From an uncultured Nocardioides sp. (GTDB taxonomy: Bacteria; Actinomycetota; Actinomycetes; Propionibacteriales; Nocardioidaceae): a stretch of DNA of 19,373 bases. The notes under the pieces were generated by a model that was not told where the DNA came from, ran no database searches, and saw only the letters and a program-made list of their open reading frames with translations. Location of the stretch: assembly GCF_946885725.1 (NCBI RefSeq), contig NZ_CAMPGZ010000065.1, forward strand, positions 1 through 19,373. The letters are read 5' to 3'. The translations under genes and the position numbers were made by a program. Shown here in pieces: positions 13,239-19,373 of the stretch; the first letter of the stretch is position 1; every line of letters starts with the position of its first letter.

Positions 13239-13309
13239 GGGCACACGACTGGCGCAGGTGGGTGACCACCGGGGAGTGACCGTCGAGCGCATCGAACGCC
13301 TGGGTGCCC
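13239..13309 (+). promoter_or_regulatory. ZTP (pfl) riboswitch aptamer before purH
   Basis: The gap between purN and purH contains the conserved elements of the pfl motif in order. These are P1 GGGCAC (13239-13244) with GTGACC (13276-13281), five of six pairs; GACTGGCG (13247-13254); P2 GGTGG-GTGA-CCACC (13257-13270), running into GGGGAG; a P3-like stem CGTCGA/TCGAACG (13281-13298) with one bulged A; and the 3' conserved GCCTGGG (13298-13304). ZTP and ZMP build up when 10-formyl-tetrahydrofolate is short. These switches are known to turn on purH, folD, glyA and similar genes. Both purH and folD lie directly downstream. Confidence 0.9.
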
Positions 13310-13340
13310 TCGCTTGATCGCAGACACGATCGACGAGGAG
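13308..13340 (+). promoter_or_regulatory. Expression platform: hairpin masking the purH ribosome binding site
   Basis: CCTCG (13308-13312) can pair with CGAGG (13334-13338), which is the core of the purH Shine-Dalgarno GAGGAG. Inside it GATCG (13316-13320) pairs with CGATC (13327-13331). This would hide the ribosome binding site, suggesting control of translation. GTGCCC (13304-13309), which overlaps the anti-SD strand, can also pair perfectly with GGGCAC of P1. I cannot tell from sequence which fold goes with bound ligand. Confidence 0.5.
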
Positions 13341-13346
13341 ATGCAC

Positions 13347-14933
13347 ATGTCCGACCGCCGTCCCGTCCAGCGCGCGCTGGTCTCCGTCTACGACAAGACC
13401 GGCCTCGAGGAGCTCGCCCGCGGGCTGCACGAGGCCGGCGTCGCCCTGGTCTCCACCGGCTCCACCGCCGCGCGCATCGCCGACGCGGGCGTGCCGGTGA
13501 CGAAGGTCGAGGACCTCACCGGCTTCCCCGAGTGTCTCGACGGCCGGGTCAAGACGCTGCACCCGAAGGTGCACGCGGGCATCCTCGCCGACCTCCGGCT
13601 CGACACCCACCGGGCGCAGCTCGAGGAGCTCGGCATCGAGCCGTTCGACCTCGTGGTGTCGAACCTCTACCCGTTCACCGAGACCGTGATGAGCGGCGCG
13701 ACGCCCGACGAGTGCGTCGAGCAGATCGACATCGGCGGTCCGTCGATGGTCCGCGCCGCCGCCAAGAACCACCCGTCGGTCGCGATCCTCACCTCGCCGG
13801 CGCAGTACGCCGACGCGCTCGAGGCCGTGCGCGCCGGCGGGTTCACCCTGGCCCAGCGCCAGCGCCTCGCCGCCGACGCGTTCGTGCACACCGCGACGTA
13901 CGACGTGCACGTGGCGTCCTGGATGGGCAACGTGCTCACCGACACCAGCGAGGGCTCCGGGTTCCCGGCGTGGATGGGCGCGACGTGGGAGAAGAAGGCG
14001 GTGCTGCGGTACGGCGAGAACCCGCACCAGCGCGCCGCCGTCTACACCTCCGGCTTCGTGCCTGAGCCCGGCCTCGCGCAGGCCGAGCAGCTGCACGGCA
14101 AGGAGATGTCCTACAACAACTACGTCGACGCCGACGCGGCCCGCCGTGCCGCGTACGACTTCAGCGAGCCGGCCGTCGCCGTGGTCAAGCACGCCAACCC
14201 GTGCGGCATCGCGGTCGGCGCCGACATCGCGGACGCCTACCGCAAGGCCAACGCGTGCGACCCGCTGTCGGCGTTCGGCGGGGTGATCGCCACGAACCGG
14301 CCGGTCAGCGTGCAGATGGCCGAGGCCCTACGCGAGACCTTCACCGAGGCCGTCGTCGCGCCCGCCTACGAGCAGGGTGCCGTCGAGGTGCTTCAGTCAC
14401 TGCCCCGGGGTGGCAAGAACATCCGGATCCTCGTCTGCGCCGACGCCGACAACGCCGGCATCGAGACCCGCGCGATCTCCGGCGGCCTGCTCATCCAGTC
14501 CCGCGACGCCATCGACGCGCGGTCCGACGACGGCGGCGACGACCCGGCCTCGTGGACGCTGGCCGCCGGCGACCCGCTGTCCGACGACGAGCTCGCCGAC
14601 CTCGCCTTCGCCTGGCGCGCGTGCCGGTCGGTGAAGTCCAACGCCATCCTGCTCGCCAAGGACGGCGCCTCCGTCGGCGTCGGCATGGGCCAGGTGAACC
14701 GCGTCGACTCCTGCCGCCTCGCCGTCGAGCGCGCCGGCGACCGCGCCGCAGGTTCGTTCGCCGCCTCCGACGCCTTCTTCCCCTTCGCCGACGGCCCGCA
14801 GGTCCTCCTCGACGCGGGCGTCCGCGCGATCGTCCAGCCGGGCGGCTCGAAGCGCGACGACGAGACGATCGCCGCCGTCCGCGCCGCCGGAGTGACTATG
14901 TACTTCACCGCTACAAGACACTTCTTCCACTGA
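13347..14933 (+). CDS. purH: Bifunctional AICAR transformylase / IMP cyclohydrolase
   Basis: Catalyses the last two steps of IMP synthesis: formylation of AICAR with 10-formyl-tetrahydrofolate, then ring closure. The 528 aa fit the family. The N-terminal MGS-like cyclohydrolase domain (about 1-200) begins [19 protein letters not shown] and includes STGSTA and [15 protein letters not shown]. The C-terminal transformylase domain has the catalytic K281-H282 in KHANPCG and ends [12 protein letters not shown]. The ATG at 13347 has GAGGAG 6 nt upstream. A TTG at 13314 would put the start in the riboswitch platform. Control is probably by the ZTP riboswitch just upstream. The last codons (ACT, GCT, ACA, AGA) are unusual for this high-G+C sequence. 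A large hairpin and tandem repeats follow. Confidence 0.97.
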   Translation: MSDRRPVQRALVSVYDKTGLEELARGLHEAGVALVSTGSTAARIADAGVPVTKVEDLTGFPECLDGRVKTLHPKVHAGILADLRLDTHRAQLEELGIEPFDLVVSNLYPFTETVMSGATPDECVEQIDIGGPSMVRAAAKNHPSVAILTSPAQYADALEAVRAGGFTLAQRQRLAADAFVHTATYDVHVASWMGNVLTDTSEGSGFPAWMGATWEKKAVLRYGENPHQRAAVYTSGFVPEPGLAQAEQLHGKEMSYNNYVDADAARRAAYDFSEPAVAVVKHANPCGIAVGADIADAYRKANACDPLSAFGGVIATNRPVSVQMAEALRETFTEAVVAPAYEQGAVEVLQSLPRGGKNIRILVCADADNAGIETRAISGGLLIQSRDAIDARSDDGGDDPASWTLAAGDPLSDDELADLAFAWRACRSVKSNAILLAKDGASVGVGMGQVNRVDSCRLAVERAGDRAAGSFAASDAFFPFADGPQVLLDAGVRAIVQPGGSKRDDETIAAVRAAGVTMYFTATRHFFH

Positions 14934-14947
14934 GCACATGGCAGTAC

Positions 14948-15016
14948 GCCGACCCGGCCCGAACCTCCCGGCGGAGGAGCGCAGCGGGGGAGCCGGGAGG
15001 TTCGAGCCGGGTCGGC
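14948..15016. repeat. Long hairpin between purH and folD
   Basis: A 25-nt left arm (14948-14972, starting GCCGACCCGG) and a 25-nt right arm (14992-15016, starting GCCGGGAGGTTCG) are complementary at 24 of 25 positions, with a 19-nt loop. It begins 14 bp after the purH stop. It could end or weaken transcription into folD, or be a palindromic repeat element. Confidence 0.85.
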
Positions 15017-15080
15017 GCATCCGACCGGGAGGTTCGAGCCGGGTCGGCGCATCCGAGCGGGAGGCAAGAGCCGGGTCGGC
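14993..15080. repeat. 32-bp tandem repeats upstream of folD
   Basis: Two identical 32-bp units (14993-15024 and 15025-15056) begin CCGGGAGGTTCGAGCCGGGT and end GCATCCGA. A third, diverged partial unit (15057-15080, GCGGGAGGCAAGAGCCGGGT...) is in the same period, with 20 of 24 bases matching. The first unit is also the right arm of the long hairpin. The third unit is followed by GCCGACTCGGC, a short palindrome also found in the cluster at 3011-3136. Confidence 0.85.
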
Positions 15081-15109
15081 AGCCGACTCGGCATGAAAGG
15101 ATCAGCGCG

Positions 15110-15988
15110 ATGACGGCACGGATTCTGGACGGCAAGGCCACGCTCGCCACGATCAAGGACGAGCTGCGGGAGCGGGTGGCGCGGCTCAAGGAGCAGGGCG
15201 TGGTGCCCGGGCTCGGCACGGTGCTGGTCGGCGACGACCCCGGCTCGCACTGGTACGTCGGCGCGAAGCACAAGGACTGCGCGTCGATCGGGATCGAGTC
15301 GATCCGGCGCGACCTGCCGGCCACCGCCACGCAGGCGGAGGTCGAGGCGGTCATCGACGAGCTCAACGCCGACCCGTCGTGCACCGGGTTCCTGGTGCAG
15401 CAGCCGACAGGGCTGGACGAGTTCGCGCTGCTGTCCCGGGTCGACCCGGACAAGGACGTCGACGGGCTGCACCCGGTCAACCTCGGCAAGCTCGTGCTGG
15501 GTCGTCCCGGCCCGCTGCCGTGCACGCCGGTCGGTGTCATCGAGCTGCTCCGCCGCCACGGCGTCGAGATCGCCGGCGCCGAGGTGTGCGTCGTCGGCCG
15601 CGGCCTCACCGTCGGCCGGCCGCTGGGGCTGCTGCTCACCCGCCGCAGCGAGAACGCCACCGTCACGCTCTGCCACACCGGCACCCGCGACCTCGCCAAG
15701 CACGTCCGTGAGGCCGACATCGTCGTCGCGGCCGCCGGTGTGCCCGGCATCATCACCGCCGACATGGTCAAGCCCGGCGCCGCGCTCCTGGACGTCGGCG
15801 TCTCGCGCGTCGACGGCAAGATCGCGGGCGACCTCGCGCCGGACGTGTACGACGTGGCCGGCTGGGTGTCGCCGAACCCCGGCGGCGTCGGCCCGATGAC
15901 CCGCGCCATGCTGCTCAGCAACGTCGTCGAGCGCGCCGAGCAGCTCGTCGCGCAGAGCACCGCCGAGAACGCTCGTGTCGGTGCCTGA
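15110..15988 (+). CDS. folD: Methylenetetrahydrofolate dehydrogenase / methenyltetrahydrofolate cyclohydrolase
   Basis: Makes 10-formyl-tetrahydrofolate from 5,10-methylene-tetrahydrofolate with NADP+, in the cytoplasm. The 292 aa fit the family. The catalytic domain has Y49 and K53 in [21 protein letters not shown] and [11 protein letters not shown]. The Rossmann domain has [16 protein letters not shown] and ends with [19 protein letters not shown]. The ATG at 15110 follows AAAGGA at a suitable distance. It comes 176 bp after purH, behind a strong hairpin and repeats, so it may have its own promoter or be only partly co-transcribed. Its product is the cofactor of PurN and PurH. The DUF3017 gene overlaps its end by 14 bp. 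Confidence 0.97.
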   Translation: MTARILDGKATLATIKDELRERVARLKEQGVVPGLGTVLVGDDPGSHWYVGAKHKDCASIGIESIRRDLPATATQAEVEAVIDELNADPSCTGFLVQQPTGLDEFALLSRVDPDKDVDGLHPVNLGKLVLGRPGPLPCTPVGVIELLRRHGVEIAGAEVCVVGRGLTVGRPLGLLLTRRSENATVTLCHTGTRDLAKHVREADIVVAAAGVPGIITADMVKPGAALLDVGVSRVDGKIAGDLAPDVYDVAGWVSPNPGGVGPMTRAMLLSNVVERAEQLVAQSTAENARVGA

Positions 15989-16349
15989 ACCGGTCGTGAC
16001 CACGCCCGCCGAACCGGCTCCCGACGCCGAGCCGCCCCCGCCGCCCCCGACACCGCCGGCGGCGCAGAGGCCGCGGCGGCGACCGCGGACCGGGGGCGGC
16101 AGGGTGTTCGTGGTCATCGTCGGTGTCGTGACGGTCGGGCGCGGGCGGGTCGTCTGGGGAGCCTGGCGCACCGGGATCGTCTGGATGGGTGTCGCCATGC
16201 TCGTCGGCGCGCTCACCCGGGCCGTGCTCAGCGAACGCGCCGCCGGCATGCTCCGGGTCCGCCGCCGCTGGTCCGACACCCTCCTGCTGACCGTCGCCGG
16301 CGTCGGCCTGATCATCCTGGCTGTGCTCGTTCCGGATCAGCCGGTGTAA
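15975..16349 (+). CDS. Small membrane protein, DUF3017 family
   Basis: This 124-aa protein has a proline-rich cytoplasmic N-terminus ([18 protein letters not shown]), a basic stretch ([12 protein letters not shown]) and three hydrophobic segments: [40 protein letters not shown] and [19 protein letters not shown]. The middle [12 protein letters not shown] loop is typical of DUF3017 proteins, which usually follow folD in actinobacteria. The function is unknown. The GTG at 15975 overlaps folD by 14 bp. A GTG at 15981 is an equally possible start. The first hydrophobic segment has two arginines (GRGRVV) where relatives, as I recall them, have leucines. The third segment ends six residues before the C-terminus. 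Confidence 0.82.
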   Translation: MSVPEPVVTTPAEPAPDAEPPPPPPTPPAAQRPRRRPRTGGGRVFVVIVGVVTVGRGRVVWGAWRTGIVWMGVAMLVGALTRAVLSERAAGMLRVRRRWSDTLLLTVAGVGLIILAVLVPDQPV

Positions 16350-16352
16350 CGC

Positions 16353-16409
16353 CGAGGGGTCAGAAATTCAGCCCGCTCGTCGGCGTGTCGCTGAACAACT
16401 GACCCCTCG
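16353..16409. repeat. 57-bp imperfect palindrome between convergent genes
   Basis: CGAGGGGTCAG (16353-16363) pairs with CTGACCCCTCG (16399-16409), and TTCAGC (16367-16372) with GCTGAA (16390-16395). A 3-nt unpaired bulge lies on each side and the loop is 17 nt, so 17 of 20 arm positions pair. It starts 4 bp after the DUF3017 stop, between two convergent genes. It may serve as a two-way terminator. The clean arm structure also fits a dispersed palindromic element. Confidence 0.7.
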
Positions 16410-16420
16410 TCAAGGCGTTG

Positions 16421-16443
16421 CCCGGGTCCGCGCGGACCCCGGG
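16421..16443 (-). terminator. G+C-rich hairpin after mdh
   Basis: CCCGGGTCCGC is followed directly by GCGGACCCCGGG, giving a stem of about nine pairs with one bulged base. It lies 6 bp beyond the mdh stop codon. No T-run is seen. Confidence 0.5.
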
Positions 16444-16448
16444 GACGC

Positions 16449-17438
16449 TCAGATCAGGCCGAGCTCCGTCACGGCGTCGCGCTCCTCGATCAGCTCGGCC
16501 GCGGTGGCGTCCATCTTGCCGCGCGAGAAGTCGTTGATGTCGAGACCCTGGACGATCTCCCAGTCGCCGTTACGGGTGGTGACGGGGTAGGAGTACACGA
16601 TCCCCTCGGGGATCCCGTAGGAGCCGTCGGAGCGCACCGCCATCGACACCCAGTCGTCCTCCGGCGTGCCCGTCAGCCAGTCGCGGGCGGCGTCGATCGT
16701 GGCCGACGCGGCCGAGGCGGCCGAGGAGGAACCGCGGGCGTCGATGATCGCGGCGCCACGCTTGGCCACGGTCGGGATGAACACGTTCTCGATCCAGTCC
16801 TGGTCGTTGACGACCTCGGCGGCGTTCTTGCCGGCGATCTCGGCGTGGAAGATGTCGGGGTACTGCGTCGCCGAGTGGTTGCCCCAGATCGTCATCTTCT
16901 TGATGTCGGTGACCTTCGCGCCGGTCTTCGCCGCGAGCTGCGAGATGGCGCGGTTGTGGTCGAGCCGGGTGAGCGCCGAGAACCGCTCCGCCGGGATGTC
17001 GGGCGCGTTGCTGAGCGCGATCAGCGCGTTGGTGTTGGCCGGGTTGCCGGTCACGCCGATGCGTACGTCGTCGGCGGCGACCTCGTTGAGCGCCTTGCCC
17101 TGGGCGGTGAAGATCGCGCCGTTCGCCTCGAGCAGGTCGCTGCGCTCCATGCCCGGGCCGCGGGGCCGGGCGCCCACGAGGAGCGCGAGGTTGACGCCGT
17201 CGAAGATCTTGGTCGGGTCGTCGCCGATCTCGACGCCGGCGAGGGTCGGGAACGCGCAGTCCTCGAGCTCCATCACGACGCCCTCGAGCGCCTTGAGCGC
17301 CGGAGTGATCTCGAGCAGCTGGAGCTGGATCGGGGTGTCCGGGCCGAGCAGCGAGCCGCTGGCGAGGCGGAACAGCAGGCTGTAACCGATCTGGCCGGCG
17401 GCGCCGGTGACGGCGACCTTGACGGGGGCGTTGCTCAC
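16449..17438 (-). CDS. mdh: NAD-dependent malate dehydrogenase
   Basis: Oxidises malate to oxaloacetate in the TCA cycle. The 329 aa match the actinobacterial MDH type. The dinucleotide-binding loop is [12 protein letters not shown] (11-22), with E43 (LLEIT) at the end of the second strand, as in NAD-preferring enzymes. The mobile loop [15 protein letters not shown] (89-103) holds substrate-binding arginines. [18 protein letters not shown] (D160, R163) and the catalytic H188 in [12 protein letters not shown] follow. The GTG at 17438 has GAGGAG 5 nt upstream, and a -10-like TAGCGT about 40 nt upstream. It is divergent from icd and convergent with DUF3017. The frame is open further upstream but lacks support there. 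Confidence 0.97.
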   Translation of the reverse strand: MSNAPVKVAVTGAAGQIGYSLLFRLASGSLLGPDTPIQLQLLEITPALKALEGVVMELEDCAFPTLAGVEIGDDPTKIFDGVNLALLVGARPRGPGMERSDLLEANGAIFTAQGKALNEVAADDVRIGVTGNPANTNALIALSNAPDIPAERFSALTRLDHNRAISQLAAKTGAKVTDIKKMTIWGNHSATQYPDIFHAEIAGKNAAEVVNDQDWIENVFIPTVAKRGAAIIDARGSSSAASAASATIDAARDWLTGTPEDDWVSMAVRSDGSYGIPEGIVYSYPVTTRNGDWEIVQGLDINDFSRGKMDATAAELIEERDAVTELGLI

Positions 17439-17478
17439 GACGTCTCCTCGAAAAGAAGTTCTCGGGTGGGTGCTGGTG

Positions 17479-17484
17479 ACGCTA
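17479..17484 (-). promoter_or_regulatory. Candidate -10 box for mdh
   Basis: TAGCGT on the minus strand fits TANNNT and would give a leader of about 34 nt holding the GAGGAG ribosome binding site (17444-17449). It is the same hexamer as before the response regulator gene. No convincing -35 was seen. Confidence 0.4.
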
Positions 17485-17569
17485 GCAGCGGCGCAGGGCA
17501 CCCTCGCCCGCGAGGTTCTCCGGCGGGCAGGATGGGGCCCACGGGTGCGCCGCCACCCCGCCTGAGATA

Positions 17570-19373
<1,804 letters not shown>

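Noticed and set aside
13314..13346. TTG start for purH that would add 11 residues
   Set aside because: It lies inside the riboswitch platform and lacks a ribosome binding site, whereas the ATG at 13347 has GAGGAG at 6 nt and the normal PurH N-terminus.
15093..15113. Six-codon ORF (MKGSAR) overlapping the folD start as ATGA
   Set aside because: It has no ribosome binding site or promoter of its own and covers the folD Shine-Dalgarno. Such a short frame is easily due to chance.

Overview
The window looks like chromosome of a high-G+C actinobacterium, most plausibly Nocardioides or a close relative. The signs are very high G+C, many GTG starts, repeated TANNNT boxes placed 6-8 nt before start codons (leaderless transcription), and the conserved actinobacterial block perM-purN-purH-folD-DUF3017-mdh followed by a monomeric isocitrate dehydrogenase. 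Genes are dense. The longest gap between genes is about 190 bp, and the larger gaps hold repeats or regulatory structures.

Left part (1-2983): a DosR/DevR-type redox or hypoxia locus. It has the end of a GAF histidine kinase (+), then on the minus strand a NarL-type response regulator very close to mycobacterial DosR, a DoxX-like membrane protein and a tandem universal stress protein. A 16-bp palindrome resembling the DosR box lies over the regulator's stop codon, upstream of doxX-usp. A cluster of inverted repeats (3011-3136) precedes the regulator.

Middle part (3145-11098): a hotdog-like protein in a 4-bp overlap with a photolyase; divergent to them, an iron regulator (IdeR) with all its metal ligands. 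Next come two paralogous modules on the minus strand, each an ECF/SigE-like sigma gene followed by a secreted or membrane-anchored protein with a shared cysteine pattern. Kynureninase lies between the modules. In the upstream module the sigma-like protein and its exported partner are in one frame, separated by a single TAG placed at the start of a transmembrane segment. This suggests a membrane-tethered sigma receptor that has been split, or is read through.

Right part (11244-19373): purine, one-carbon and TCA metabolism. perM is followed by a possible leaderless 18-codon upstream ORF coupled to purN, a ZTP (pfl) riboswitch, purH, a large hairpin with 32-bp tandem repeats, folD and a DUF3017 membrane protein. 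mdh converges on these genes across two hairpins. mdh and icd diverge from a region holding a perfect 14-bp palindrome. FolD supplies the 10-formyl-THF used by PurN and PurH, and the ZTP switch reports a shortage of it. The icd gene runs off the right edge.

The most interesting items are the split sigma receptor and its paralogous module, the DosR-like palindrome, the leaderless ORF before purN, and the intergenic repeat elements. No RNA genes, insertion sequences, CRISPR arrays or clear recent transfers were seen.
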